From Legionella norrlandica (GTDB lineage Bacteria > Pseudomonadota > Gammaproteobacteria > Legionellales > Legionellaceae): a stretch of DNA of 64,000 nt. The translations under genes were made by a program, and so were the position numbers. Under the pieces are notes generated by a model, which was given only the letters and a program-made list of their open reading frames with translations, did not search any database and had not been told where the DNA came from. Location: the NCBI RefSeq assembly GCF_000770585.1, contig NZ_JNCF01000002.1, positions 1 to 64,000 of the forward strand. Direction: 5' to 3'. The first letter of the stretch is position 1; every line of letters begins with the position of its first letter. Below are positions 48,921 through 60,507 of this stretch, piece after piece.

Positions 48921-50596
48921 TTAAGATAACTGTTCATGACTAAGAAGTAATAGTTCTTTGGCATGAGACAGGGTTTGTTCTGTGATCGTTAGTCCACCTA
49001 GCATTCGAGCAATTTCAGCAATTTTATCAGTTGTTTTGAGCAAAGTAATATTAGTAAAAGTCTGGTTGTTATTACTTTTTTTGGTGACAACAAAATGATT
49101 ATGTGCTGAAGCAGCAACTTGTGGTTGATGGGTAACACAAAAAACCTGCAGTCTTTCGCCTAGTTTTCGTAACATTTGTCCAACTAGCGCTGCTGTTGAG
49201 CCGCCAATACCGACATCTACCTCATCAAATAATAAGGTGGGTGTTGATCCTTTTTGTGCTGTGATCATTTGTATTGCAAGACTGATTCGAGATAATTCAC
49301 CTCCTGAGGCAATTTTGCTCAGTGAATCAGGTTCCATACCTGGATTAGTACAGACTTTATACTCTACTTTATCTAGTCCATGCGAGTGCATTTTATCTAA
49401 AGGAGTTATTTCTATTTCAATCCAACCTTTAGGCATACCTAATTGTTGGATGCTAGCAGTTATTTCTCTTGCTAGGTTTATGGCATGAATTTTTCGTGAT
49501 TCTCTTAGTTGTAATGCGGCCTTTTCATAAGCTTTATCGATTTGAGCTAATTGCAAATGCAAATGAGCTAATTTGCTTTCTATATTTTGTAAATTGTCCA
49601 ACTCGCTTTGTAAAGTTTTTTCATGCTCCAGAAGATATTTACTGTCAATATGATATTTGCGAGCTAATTGATGAATAGAGCTCATTCGGGCTTCAACGGA
49701 TTGTAGTCGCTCTGGATCCAATTGAATTTTATCAGCAAGTTGTTGCATTTCACTAATTGCTTCTTCACATTGGATTATTGACGAATTAATTAATTCAATA
49801 GTGTTTTTTACTTGAGTTTGTTCTTGGGGTAGCTGTTGGAGAAATTGAAAAACTTGGTTTAAGCCAGAGCGAATATTGGCTTGTTCATCACTGTTTAATA
49901 GTTCATGGATATGTTGAGTTAATTCTAAATACTCTCTGGCATGATGTAGCATTTGATGCTCTTGATGTAAAGTTTCAATTTCACCTTCTTGGATATTGAG
50001 TGCTTGAAGTTCATCAATTTGGAATTGTAATAATTTTATCCTATCTGCTTGTTGTTCCTTATTTTGTAAGGAAACTATTTCCTGTTGTATTTGTTGGTGT
50101 TGTTTATAAAGTTGATGTACTTCATTTAGCAAAAGATAGTTATTGGCATACCGATCCAGTTGTTGTCTATGCGTGGCATGTTGCATCAGGTTTGATGTTG
50201 ATGCTGCCCATGAATGTGGACTAGTTTTTCGCTTAATTCTTTTATTTTTTGTAAGGGAAAAGGTTGCCCATTAATATAGGATTTAGAGCGACCTTCAGCG
50301 TATATAATGCGTCTTAGATAGATTTCGCCATTATCAGAAGAGATGTCATGTTCCGCCAACCATTGAGCTGGCTCAGAGGATTCATCAAAGTGAAATCCTG
50401 CAGTGATGTCACATTTTTCTCCACCAGGACGAATTACTGAGGCATCTGCCCGGTCACCTAAAGCCAGCATTAAAGCATCAATCATGATTGATTTACCAGC
50501 TCCTGTTTCACCTGTAAAGGTCGTCATTCCTTGTTTAAAATCTAATTCCAGTTGTTTAACAATAGCAAAATGTTCAATGCGCAATGTCGTGAGCAT
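48921..50596 (-). CDS. recN: DNA repair protein RecN, frameshifted near 50192
   Basis: SMC-like ATPase for double-strand break repair. The N-terminal half has Walker A GETGAGKSIMIDALML (about 30-45) and ends in IHGQHQHQ, where the frame breaks: one base missing from the T3 run at 50192-50194 turns the expected NLMQHATHRQQLDRYAN into a stop. The C-terminal half has long coiled coil, the ABC signature-like LSKIASGGELSRISLAIQMI and Walker B TLLFDEVDVGIGGSTA. The restored length is about 558 residues, as in other RecN. It is 3 bases from nadK. Confidence 0.94.
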
Positions 50597-50599
50597 GGT

Positions 50600-51486
50600 T
50601 TATCCCTGATGCTTTGATTCCCAGCCAAGTTTACTACGTAAAGTATCATAATAATGATAATCAAGAGGATGGAGCAAACGCAAACGATTGCCATTTTTTT
50701 TGACAGATACTTTTTGACCTGGTTTAACTATTTTTGATTCATGTCCGTCGCAGCTTACGCGCAAATCTATTTCATTGAATTCACTGATAAATAGCTCAAT
50801 TTCGGCTTCTCCATCAATAACCAATGGCCGGGAGCTTAAGCTGTGCGAGAACATAGGAACTAATACAATAGCATTGAGTTGTGGGTGCATAATAGGGCCT
50901 CCAGCGGATAAAGCATAGGCCGTGGAGCCTGTTGGTGTGGATAAGATCATCCCATCTGATCGGTAATGGCTTACCAATTGCTGATTGATATAGACATCAA
51001 ACTCAATCAAATGAGTTTCACTTCCTCGCCCAAGTACTACATCATTAAGTGCATCGCCTTCAAAATAAATATTTTCTTTATCATAAATTTGAGTATGTAA
51101 TAAGAAACGCTCTTCTTCTTTGTATTGACCATTTAAAACGGGCCTAAATGAGATTCAATATCTTGGGGTAAGATATCGGTTAAAAATCCTAAACGCCCCC
51201 GATTAATTCCGATGACTGGTGTGTTCACTTTTATAGCCATCCGTGATGCAGAAAGCATGCTTCCATCACCGCCAATGACAATGATCAGGTCATTTTGGGC
51301 ACGCATATTTTCTCTGGGCAATACGGGAATTTTCAACTCAAATCCAGTAGCAGTATCTTGATCTTGATAGATCCCTATATCTTGAGTATTCAAGAAATCA
51401 ACCAAACGATGTAAGCTTTCACTTACCTCGTGGTTGGCTCTGTAAGAGCGAGCATAAAGGATAGCTCGTTTAAATTTTTGTTTCAT
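50600..51486 (-). CDS. nadK: NAD kinase, frameshifted near 51141-51147
   Basis: Phosphorylates NAD to NADP, an essential reaction. The 5' part has the catalytic GGDGSM ([17 protein letters not shown]) and [11 protein letters not shown], then stops after ESHLGPF. A missing base near 51141-51147 restores the reading [21 protein letters not shown] and continues to [16 protein letters not shown] and [12 protein letters not shown]. The full length is about 295 residues, normal. RecN follows after 3 bases and typA precedes it by 8. Confidence 0.94.
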
Positions 51487-51494
51487 AGTAGTTA

Positions 51495-53320
51495 CTATTC
51501 TTCACTTGTAGCAATTCGAGAAGCTCTTTTCCTATCATGTTCTTTTAAAAATTTTTTGCGTAATCTAATAGATTGCGGCGTCACTTCAACCAATTCATCA
51601 TCATCGATAAATTCTAGTGCTTGTTCAAGAGATAATTTTATTGGGGGCGTCAAAATGATGTTTTCATCAGAGCCTGAAGCCTGATATTTGTTAACTGCTT
51701 TTCTTTGGTCACGTTAACCACCAAATCATTATCTCTGGCATGAATGCCTACGATCATTCCTTCATAGCAGATAGATTGCGGTTCTAGAAATAGTCTCCCG
51801 CGTTCTTGTAAATTAAATAAAGCAAAAGCGCGTGCTGTTCCTGGGCAATTGGCGATCATTACTCCGTTGATACGTTTACCAATGCGTCCTTTAATCAACG
51901 GTCCATAATGATCGAAGACATGATACATCAAACCTGTTCCTGAGGTGCAAGATAAAAATTCGTTATGAAAACCTATTAGTCCTCGAGTTGGGATAATATA
52001 GTCTAAGCGCACTCTGCCTTTACCATCAGGCACCATATTTTGCATTTCTCCTTTGCGTTCACCTAATTTTTCCATAATGGTACCCTGGTGGATTTCTTCG
52101 ACATCAACGGTTAAATGCTCATAGGGTTCTTGTTGCTCGCCGTTTGCTTCACGAATGATCACTTCTGGCTTGCTTATTGCCAATTCATAGCCCTCGCGGC
52201 GCATATTTTCAATTAGAATTGACAAGTGCAACTCACCGCGTCCGGAAACTCTAAATTTATCAGGGTCATCACAATCTTCCACACGGAGTGCCACATTGTG
52301 TAGTAACTCGGTATTCAATCGCTCTCGGATTTTCCTGGAGGTAACAAATTTGCCTTCTTGTCCAGCGAGTGGAGAATCATTTACTTGGAAAGTCATGCTG
52401 ATAGTTGGTTCATCAACTAAAAGTGCAGGTAATGCTTCCACTTGATTGGGGTCACAAATAGTATCGGATATATTAAGACTTTCAATTCCGGTAATGGCAA
52501 TGATGTCACCGGCACTGGCCTCCTCGATTTCAACACGTTCAAGCCCTTTAAAGCCCAGCAACTGTAATAGCCGTCCACTTCGCATATTACCGTCTTTATC
52601 AATAATTTTTATGGGGGATTTTGCTTTGATTTGTCCCCGCGTAATGCGGCCAATACCTATGGTGCCCACATAAGAAGAATAATCTAGGGAGCTAATTTGC
52701 ATTTGAAATGGGCCGTTTGCATCGACATTAGGTGGTGCTACCTTATCTATAATTGTTTGCAGCAAGGCACTCATATCATTTGTATTATCTTCCAGCTTGA
52801 TTTTAGCATAGCCATTTAATGCGGAAGTATAAACTACTGGAAAATCTAGTTGAGTATCATTAGCTCCCAGGTTATCAAACAAGTCAAATACTTGGTCCAT
52901 TACCCAATCAGGTCTTGCACCTGGTCTATCAATTTTATTAATCACTACGATAGGATTTAAACCACGCGCAAATGCTTTTTGAGTAACGAATCGGGTTTGT
53001 GGCATTGGGCCGTCGACGGCATCGACTAATAACAAAACACTATCAACCATAGAGAGTATGCGTTCCACTTCGCCACCGAAATCAGCGTGGCCAGGAGTAT
53101 CTACAATATTAATTTGGTAACCTTTCCAATAGACACAAGTATTTTTAGCTAGGATAGTGATTCCACGTTCTTTTTCAAGAGCATTAGAATCCATTACCCG
53201 TTCAACTTTGGGTGCTCTTTCATTGAGTGTTCCTGTTTGTTGCAGGAGTTTATCAACAAGAGTCGTTTTGCCATGATCAACGTGTGCAATGATGGCAATA
53301 TTGCGAATTTTTTCAATCAT
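51495..53320 (-). CDS. typA: GTPase TypA/BipA, frameshifted near 51680
   Basis: Ribosome-binding translational GTPase. G1 [14 protein letters not shown] (about 12-25), G3 [15 protein letters not shown]4 [10 protein letters not shown]. Domain II, the EF-G-like domain and the C-terminal domain ([18 protein letters not shown]) follow. The frame ends at 51650 with [11 protein letters not shown]; adding one base to the CC at 51680-51681 restores [18 protein letters not shown] and an end at 51495 (ATSEE). The full length is about 608 residues, as in E. coli (607). Confidence 0.94.
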
Positions 53321-53550
53321 AAAAAACCTTTAATTGGGGAAATAAGCGAGACTTAAATTTATTTTAAGAAAATAACTGATAATTGTTCATAGATTCAACA
53401 TTATACACTAGTTAATTACTAAAGAATATCTACCAATGGAGTTCTTATGCGGAAAATTTTTGCATTCATTAGGGTATGTTGACCAAAAATATCTTGAAGA
53501 GTGATAATCATTTACATAGAATGCGGTGGTTCATTTTAAAGGGATTTATT

Positions 53551-54513
53551 ATGCACTATCAAGCTATTACCTTTGTTTTATTCTTGATGCTCCTATCTAT
53601 GCAAAGTTTTGCATCTCAACAAGCCGCCCCTACTGTTTGCGATTCCACTTCAGAAAATCCATGTATTGTCCAAGACAGTAAAACTCGATTTTCACCTGTT
53701 AATTGGTTGCGAGACGCCTCATTGATAGCTGATGTCTATACTGGCAATACGAGAGGCATCAAAGATATTTATTTATCAGGGAGTGAGCAACCAAGTGAAA
53801 AAGGCTGGGATCTCATTGCAGACTATATCGCTAACAAAAGAAGCTCTGGGATCAAAAAGGTAGTGGCATTAGATTTGCGGCAGGAAAGTCATGGTTACCT
53901 GAATGGCAGAGCAATCACCCTGGTTAATTCTTATAACTGGATAAATTTAGGAAAGACTAATACTCAGAGCGTATTAGATCAAGAAAATTGGTTAGCCTCA
54001 TTAAGAGCCAAGAGGGTAGTAGGTGGTGTCCTAACAGTTCCTCAATATGCTGCTAAAGAATACTCTCAGGGCAAATCTTTGGTAGTAAATTCAATAAAAA
54101 ATGAAGAATATTATGCTAATAAAAAAGGATTTGAATATTATCGTATTTTCATATCTGATCATCGTGCTCCTTTAGATTCTGAAGTCGATGCACTGGTCGC
54201 ACTAATAAAAAGCAATCCTGAAGAGACTTGGTACCATATTCATTGCCGCGGTGGGAAGGGGCGTACCACGACTGCTTTTGCCATGTTTGATATGTTAAAA
54301 AATGCGGATAAAGTTAGCTTTGAGGAGATTATTGCAAGGCAAGCGTCTATTTCCCCTTTTTATAATTTATCCGTAACTCAACGTGAAACCCCTGAGCTAA
54401 CTCCTTATTATGAACAAAGGCTTCAGTTTTTAATTAATTTTTATGAGTTTTCTCGCCAATCTCTGATGGGGTATTCAGGTACATGGACAGAGTGGAAAAA
54501 ACTGTATATTTAA
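53551..54513 (+). CDS. Secreted PTP-like phytase / inositol-phosphate phosphatase
   Basis: 320 residues from the ATG at 53551, with AAAGGGA about 7 bases upstream; an upstream in-frame start at 53476 is not needed. A Sec signal peptide spans about 1-22 ([14 protein letters not shown]). The phosphatase loop [13 protein letters not shown] carries the catalytic Cys (about 232) and Arg of the HCxxGxxR(T/S) motif, the form found in cysteine phytases rather than ordinary tyrosine phosphatases. An upstream general acid ([12 protein letters not shown]) is a plausible partner. Such enzymes act on inositol phosphates or phosphoinositides. A role outside the cell is inferred from the signal peptide. Confidence 0.8.
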   Translation: MHYQAITFVLFLMLLSMQSFASQQAAPTVCDSTSENPCIVQDSKTRFSPVNWLRDASLIADVYTGNTRGIKDIYLSGSEQPSEKGWDLIADYIANKRSSGIKKVVALDLRQESHGYLNGRAITLVNSYNWINLGKTNTQSVLDQENWLASLRAKRVVGGVLTVPQYAAKEYSQGKSLVVNSIKNEEYYANKKGFEYYRIFISDHRAPLDSEVDALVALIKSNPEETWYHIHCRGGKGRTTTAFAMFDMLKNADKVSFEEIIARQASISPFYNLSVTQRETPELTPYYEQRLQFLINFYEFSRQSLMGYSGTWTEWKKLYI

Positions 54514-54664
54514 TGTAATAGCTAGTGCCATAGGCTCGAAATGATTTACCTGTATTCTATTAATCAAATAATCAAAATTATTAGTTAAAAACAAGTCGTA
54601 TTTGTTTTGCTAGACTAATAGGTTTTGCTAGACTAATAGTAAGAAGTAAATATGGGGGGTATTT

Positions 54665-55162
54665 ATGAAACAACTAATATTACATCCCACCGATATTAGC
54701 CAATGGCATGCCTTAGTTAATGAAGCACAAGCTGCCACAAGGTTAGTATTAAATGAAAATACGGAAAGTTATTTAGTATTCCTGCTGATGCGTTTTTCTC
54801 AAGGTCCAAAACTTATAGAATCCATTGTTGCTCTAGATTTTCTAGAATCTATGCGTAAACCACGCCAATTACAAGTAGAGCTATTACGGGATGTGGGTGA
54901 TAAGAGCTTATTATTTTGTGGACTTTTCCCTGGCATCGCTAAAAAACGTCATGTGAGCTTGAATTACTTTTCTGACATGGGACAAGCGGCTTATTTGACA
55001 GTTGGAGAATTAGAAGAAAATCAAACAGCTGATCTATATTTCCAATTAAGTGAGCAATTTATTACTTTACAGCAGATATTGCAGGCAATGAGGGGGGAGT
55101 ATCTGCAATTTGGTAAAGTAGAGTGTGGAATCATAGCGGATACAGACCTACCCTTGCAATAG
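54665..55162 (+). CDS. Conserved hypothetical protein, 165 residues
   Basis: Soluble, mixed helix and strand, with no signal peptide. The block LQVELLRDVGDKSLLFCGLFPGIAKKRHVSLNYFSDMG is compact and conserved-looking, and Pro/Gly spacing suggests a globular enzyme or binding protein. I do not recognise the family. It has GGGGGT a few bases before the ATG and lies between the phosphatase and Hsp33. Confidence 0.72.
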   Translation: MKQLILHPTDISQWHALVNEAQAATRLVLNENTESYLVFLLMRFSQGPKLIESIVALDFLESMRKPRQLQVELLRDVGDKSLLFCGLFPGIAKKRHVSLNYFSDMGQAAYLTVGELEENQTADLYFQLSEQFITLQQILQAMRGEYLQFGKVECGIIADTDLPLQ

Positions 55163-55200
55163 CCTTCTTTCTAAACGCTATGTAGTAAGATATCTTTGCT

Positions 55201-56073
55201 TTACTTATGGAATAGCATAGTGACATCTATGGCGTCGAAAATGTACTTTTGATTGCAAAAATCGCAAGTAATTTCTATGATACCTTTTTCTTTAATTAAT
55301 TCTTTCGCTTCTTCTTCACCTAAAATAGAAATAACTTGTTTCATTTTATCTTCATTACAACGGCATTGAAAATTGGTAGGACGACTTTCAAAAATTCTTA
55401 GTTCTGTTTCGTGATAAAGACGATAGAGTAACGTTTGGTTATCGATAGTGAGTAACTCACCTTCAGTGACGGTCTGACCCAATTGAATGGCATATTCCCA
55501 AAACTGCTCTCTTTGAATCGTGTCTTGTCCTGGCATAAGTTGTAGTAGCATACCAGCAGCCATTTCCTCATTGACTGCTAACCAAACGCGAGTAGCAATT
55601 TGTTCTGACTGTGCAAAATAGCTCATCAGGTTTTCGCTCATAGAAGTAGATTGAATAGGTATTAGACTCTGGTAAGACTGAGTTTGGTTATATTGATTAA
55701 TAGTGATTGCCATTCGGCCTTGGAGAAAAGCTGATGCATAATCCGAAATTTCGAGGCCTTCTTTGAATTTTGCAAAACCTCTTATATTTAAGTCATGATC
55801 ACATTGAACAAGTAATAATGATAACCTTTCATCACCTTGGAATTGTAAACTTAAATTGCCTTTAAATTTGATGCTGCTGGTTAGTAGTAGACAAGAAACC
55901 AAGGCCTCACCCAACAGGTTTTTCACCATGGGAGGGTAATCGTGTTGTTTCATAATGCTTTGAAAAGTTTTTTCAATATGAACAATTTCACCCCGGATAT
56001 TTGCATTTTCAAAAATAAAACGCTGTAATGTATCGGCTTCTTTCATATCAAACTCATAAGGCAAATTAGCCAT
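55201..56073 (-). CDS. hslO: Redox-regulated chaperone Hsp33
   Basis: 290 residues. The C-terminal zinc site has the four cysteines as CRC (CRCNEDKM near 232) and CDFC near 265, as in Hsp33, which is activated when oxidant releases the zinc. GEALVSCLLLTSSIKFKGNLSLQFQGDERL is typical. It protects proteins from aggregation under oxidative stress. Confidence 0.95.
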   Translation of the reverse strand: MANLPYEFDMKEADTLQRFIFENANIRGEIVHIEKTFQSIMKQHDYPPMVKNLLGEALVSCLLLTSSIKFKGNLSLQFQGDERLSLLLVQCDHDLNIRGFAKFKEGLEISDYASAFLQGRMAITINQYNQTQSYQSLIPIQSTSMSENLMSYFAQSEQIATRVWLAVNEEMAAGMLLQLMPGQDTIQREQFWEYAIQLGQTVTEGELLTIDNQTLLYRLYHETELRIFESRPTNFQCRCNEDKMKQVISILGEEEAKELIKEKGIIEITCDFCNQKYIFDAIDVTMLFHK

Positions 56074-56171
56074 TTTATCATAATGTTCACTGATATTGTT
56101 ACTGATATTAGATTATATCCTTTTTATGAACTATTCTTTAAAAACCCTTTTAAAAATTCTAAGGAGATATC

Positions 56172-56321
56172 ATGAAGAATGATGGTTTACTTGACCCCTT
56201 ATTTAAAAAAATAGATAAATTACTATTTGGAATTGAAGAAATTAATGAAATAAAAAAAGAACCTGAGTTTATTGAATTGGACAATGAAGAGGAATTTGAT
56301 GTACAGCGTTCTATTAATTAA
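56172..56321 (+). CDS. 49-residue small acidic protein
   Basis: ATG 56172 follows an ideal Shine-Dalgarno sequence (AAGGAGATATC). The product starts MKNDGLLDPLFKKIDKLLFG and has a Glu/Asp-rich half (EEINEIKKEPEFIELDNEEE) ending in FDVQRSIN. No family is recognised. It sits between hslO (divergent) and rep (58 bases downstream), perhaps cotranscribed with rep. Its size is below usual gene-calling cutoffs, so it may be missed in annotation. Confidence 0.65.
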   Translation: MKNDGLLDPLFKKIDKLLFGIEEINEIKKEPEFIELDNEEEFDVQRSIN

Positions 56322-56380
56322 ATCTTGCCTAAAAATGAAAGCGTAAGTGATAATGCCCCTTTTTTGAACGAGAATAAAGT

Positions 56381-58377
56381 ATGTTGAATAGCCAACAAAT
56401 GGCTGCGGTAAAGTATATTGATGGGCCATTGTTGGTGCTTGCAGGGGCTGGTAGTGGCAAAACACGAGTTATCACCAAAAAATTGGTTATTTAATTAATA
56501 CCTGCGGTTATGCTGCTAGTGCAATTTGCGCGGTTACTTTTACAAATAAAGCAGCAAATGAAATGCGGGCTAGAGTTGCAGCATTTTTGCCGGCTTCCAA
56601 TCGACGAGGATTAAAAGTTGCAACGTTTCATACATTAGGTTTAAGCATTATAAAACGTCATGCTGCTTTTTGTGATTTGAAACCAGGATTTTCTATTTTT
56701 GATAATGAAGATTGTTTACAGATTTTGCATGGTTTTTTGCCTATAAATAAGGCAAGTGATAAAGAGTTTGTCCTAAAAATTCAACAACAAATCTCTCGTT
56801 GGAAAAATGATTTATTAAGCCCTGAATCAATACTTCAAAACTGTCCCCAGACATCTTTCTGTGAAGAAGCGGTTATGATTTACCCACGTTACCAACAAGC
56901 ATTAAAAGCATATAATGCGGTAGACTTTGATGATCTCATTCGATTACCGGTGGGTTTATTGAATGATTATCCTGAAGCGTTGGAGTATTGGCAGAATAAA
57001 ATTCGCCATTTATTAGTAGATGAATACCAAGACTCGAATACCAGTCAGTATCTTTTAGTAAAAAAATTAGTTGGTATTCGTGCTCACTTTACTGTAGTAG
57101 GGGATGACGATCAGTCAATTTATGCTTGGCGTGGTGCCAAGCCTGAGAACTTGGCGCAACTGCAAAAAGATTATCCACAGCTAAAAATTATTAAATTGGA
57201 ACAGAATTACCGCTCGACGAGCAGGATTTTACATGCTGCAAATCACTTAATCGCACATAACCAACATTTATTTGAAAAGAGATTATGGAGTGATTTAGGT
57301 TATGGTGAAATGCTAAGGGTTATCAGTTGTAAAGATGAGCAGGATGAAGCGGAATATGTAGTTGCTGATCTGATAAGTCATAAATTACGAACTCGAACAG
57401 ATTATGGTGATTACGCTATTTTATATAGAGGAAATCATCAAGCCAGAATATTTGAAAAGGTCTTAAGACATTATGGAATTCCCTACCATATCAGTGGAGG
57501 CCAATCCTGGTTTTCTAAACTAGAAGTCAGGGATATTTTTGCTTATCTTAAGTTGCTTTGTAATGAAGCGGATGATGCTGCTTTTTTGCGAGCTGTCACT
57601 ACCCCAAAACGCGGGATCGGTGATAGCAGTTTGGATGCTTTAGGCCGTTATGCGCAATCTCGAGAAATTAGTTTGTATAATGGGGCAGATCATTTGGCCC
57701 TATCGGAGTTGATTGCAGAGAAACCGAGGGCAGCATTGCATGGTTTCAAATCATGGATGGAAGACATTAAATTGCGTATTAGTTCTGGTTCGATTCTGGA
57801 ACACTTAAGACAAATGATAGAAGAAAGTGGATATGAAGCCCATATTTATGAACAATGTGATACTCCTGCAAAGGCCCAAAAAAGAATGGACAATGTATGG
57901 GAACTTTTGGAATGGGTTGATCGATTGTTTAGCAAAGATCCTGAACAAACTCTAGCAGATGTAATCAACAAATTAATATTAATCGATATATTGGAACAGT
58001 CAGAGGAGTCTTCAAATGATGTTGTCCAATTAATGACCTTGCATGCTTCAAAAGGTTTAGAATTTCCTTTTGTTTATTTGGTTGGGATGGAGGAAGATTT
58101 ACTGCCTCATCGAGTTAGTATCGATGATGATCAAATTGAAGAAGAAAGAAGATTAGCTTATGTTGGAATTACCCGTGCTCAAAAAGGTTTGTGTTTCACC
58201 TTAGCCAAGCAAAGACGTCGTGCCGGCGAGTTACAGGATTGTGTCCCCAGCCGATTTTTAGAGGAGTTGCCTCAAGATAGCTTGGAGTGGTTTGGTAAAA
58301 CTAATGAACGTTGTGAAGAGCAATCAAAAAAATTGGCCAAAGCCCATTTAGAGGGACTGAAGAGCCTGTTGAGGTAG
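56381..58377 (+). CDS. rep: ATP-dependent DNA helicase Rep, frameshifted near 56477
   Basis: Superfamily 1 helicase of the UvrD/Rep group. ATG 56381 gives [19 protein letters not shown] and Walker [14 protein letters not shown] (about 22-34). The frame then breaks in the A6 run at 56477-56482; one base restores [31 protein letters not shown]. Then follow [16 protein letters not shown] (motif III), [12 protein letters not shown] (IV), [28 protein letters not shown] (V) and [15 protein letters not shown] (VI). The restored length is about 665 residues, close to E. coli Rep (673). The choice of Rep over UvrD rests on length and the absence of the UvrD tail. Confidence 0.9.
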
Positions 58378-58471
58378 TGATATTTTATCTTTGGTTTTGT
58401 CAATGAGGGGCTTTCCAAATATCTTTGGATGTCTCACTGTGAGTTTGCAATAATTAGACATAATGCAATCC

Positions 58472-60460
58472 TTATCTGGAATAAGACACATTGACTCGCT
58501 CTGGCAGTTCTTCGATGAAAATTTGGGTACAGGTTTTCTCATCTTTTTGAGCAAACAACCGATGTTGATTGTATATTGGGGCTTCATTTGGCTTTTCATT
58601 AGCTTCTTCAAGAATTTTAGCTAAACTTTCACCCTTTTCAGGATTGCGTATTTTTTCTTTTAATTGCTCCAGTTTAATTATTTTGGCTTCTGCAAGTTTG
58701 CGACCCATTATGACTTTTTTAAGGTGCTTGGTTTCAAATTTATCTATTTGGCTAACAGCATGTTCTACTTGCCATTCTTTTGAAGGACGTTTGGCATTTG
58801 GACTTATTTCAACATTAACTTCTTTTGCAATGCCCCATTGCTTATTCCAGGCTTCCCTTAAAGTTAAAACCTGAGGCTTAGCCCCGTTATTCGATAATCT
58901 TTCTATTTTACTAGCATTATCAGATGCATTGATCTTACTGGTTAAGTAATCCCAAGCTGCTGAGGCAGCATATAGGGGTGAGGCTAAAATCTTTAGAAGA
59001 CGGGTTGGGATATCCATATCATGATCATGGCCTGATTCTGGATCTAACCGTTCCTTAAGTAGGGTTACAAAATTATTGTGATGTTTATGCCCATCACTAT
59101 GTTCATTTTCCTTATCATTTCCCAGGAAATAGTGAGCATCTTCAAAACCTTCACTAACAATTGCAACTAGGGCAGAAAAGATCTGAGGTACTCCCGGCAT
59201 ACGATCTGAAGTTACTGCAACACTGATTAAATGCCCCAAAAAAAGAAGGATGCGTAACGGCGTTACAGTTAGTTTTAAAAGAACACGGAAAGGATTAATT
59301 ATCTGTAACCAATTTTCTGTTTCACGTAAATGTCGATAACCATTGCTGATTGCTTCATAAATTTTTTGGAATACATTTTTATTACTATGAGTTGCTTCAT
59401 CAATCATTTCCAATGATTCTGCGCTATTTTGTATATTAAAGAATATAGCTGAAGCCCCAGTAATGATTGGATTGATAACTCCCATAATAAAGCTGGGCAT
59501 TTTTTTCATCCAATCAAATAATGGGCGTGCATTGGTGGCGATAGTCCACCATGTTCCTGCTGTGCAAACAGTAAGAGTTATTGCTAATCCAATGAGGAAG
59601 ATTGCTGTGGTTGCCATAAAGATATTACGGACAGTTAACCCTTGGCTTAAGTCATTACGGAGCTTGTTATACCATTTGACAACGGTGTTATTATTGATCA
59701 TGTCTGTGACCGCATTATAGGTCAGCATCGCATAGGCTGCTCCTGCGATTACAGCCATAGGAACAATTAAAATTGGCCAAAAGGTGAAGGGAATGACAGC
59801 AAAAAATGGAATGATAGAAAAGGCTTCAACAGCGAGATAGGTGCTGCCTATTCCCATAAAAAGGCCGGATAAAAGGCTGAAAGCTTTAACGATATGAAAT
59901 TGAAAGCGGCGTTTTTCCAACCGCTTTACCCATTCATCCCGTTCATGAGTATCGAGCCAATCCATAAGTTCTTTATTATATTTCGAGTTTTTTGTACTAC
60001 CCTTGTCAGAAAACAATTGCAGGGCGAACCACTTTTCCATGTCTGAAAGAGTTTTTGCGATTTGTTTTTTCCTTTTTTTACTTTCCTTATTTAATTCTTT
60101 ATGCTCAAACTCACCTAATAGCTTGAGTTGTTTTTTATAATCTTTGAAAAATTGTGGGCAGTCCTCTTGGTGAGTATCGGGAAAATGAGTGAGTAAATAC
60201 TCTTTAGCCAGATAATTCTTAAGATAGTTCAATTTAAAAAGTTTGTTAAAGGCACCTTTTATATTTTGTAAATAAATTTCACCTTCATAAGCTACGGATA
60301 AACCAAAAGCTGCAAAAGCTAGAGGCAGCGCAGGTAAGAGTGCATACATTCCACCAAAACTTAAAAAACCCAGTATGAAACTCGCGCCTAAGGTAAGTAA
60401 TACTAGAAGAATGTAATAAGGAATTTTTTTGGGATTGACTGGTATTTTTTTTGTGTTCAT
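58472..60460 (-). CDS. mavN: Iron transporter MavN/IroT-like multi-pass membrane protein
   Basis: 662 residues from the ATG at 60460. It starts with a basic segment and has about eight hydrophobic helices (clearest near 15-60, 200-260 and 280-345). Polar loops contain His/Asp/Glu groups, for example HSDGHKHHN near 470 and DHDMD near 485. Neighbourhood (next to LapA) and layout match the Dot/Icm substrate MavN, a vacuole-membrane transporter Legionella needs for iron uptake inside the host; that function is recalled, not shown by sequence alone. A Fur box upstream supports iron control. The later start is preferred because the promoter lies only about 25 bases beyond the earlier GTG at 60496. 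Confidence 0.82.
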   Translation of the reverse strand: MNTKKIPVNPKKIPYYILLVLLTLGASFILGFLSFGGMYALLPALPLAFAAFGLSVAYEGEIYLQNIKGAFNKLFKLNYLKNYLAKEYLLTHFPDTHQEDCPQFFKDYKKQLKLLGEFEHKELNKESKKRKKQIAKTLSDMEKWFALQLFSDKGSTKNSKYNKELMDWLDTHERDEWVKRLEKRRFQFHIVKAFSLLSGLFMGIGSTYLAVEAFSIIPFFAVIPFTFWPILIVPMAVIAGAAYAMLTYNAVTDMINNNTVVKWYNKLRNDLSQGLTVRNIFMATTAIFLIGLAITLTVCTAGTWWTIATNARPLFDWMKKMPSFIMGVINPIITGASAIFFNIQNSAESLEMIDEATHSNKNVFQKIYEAISNGYRHLRETENWLQIINPFRVLLKLTVTPLRILLFLGHLISVAVTSDRMPGVPQIFSALVAIVSEGFEDAHYFLGNDKENEHSDGHKHHNNFVTLLKERLDPESGHDHDMDIPTRLLKILASPLYAASAAWDYLTSKINASDNASKIERLSNNGAKPQVLTLREAWNKQWGIAKEVNVEISPNAKRPSKEWQVEHAVSQIDKFETKHLKKVIMGRKLAEAKIIKLEQLKEKIRNPEKGESLAKILEEANEKPNEAPIYNQHRLFAQKDEKTCTQIFIEELPERVNVSYSR

Positions 60461-60507
60461 TGTAGTATATTTGCTCAGCCGTGTGTGATTAAGCACTTTA
60501 TACTAAA

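Noticed and set aside
395-58377. Programmed frameshifting or genome decay as the explanation for the broken genes
   Set aside because: The breaks lack slippery sites with stimulators, occur in unrelated genes including essential ones, and are all of one sign.
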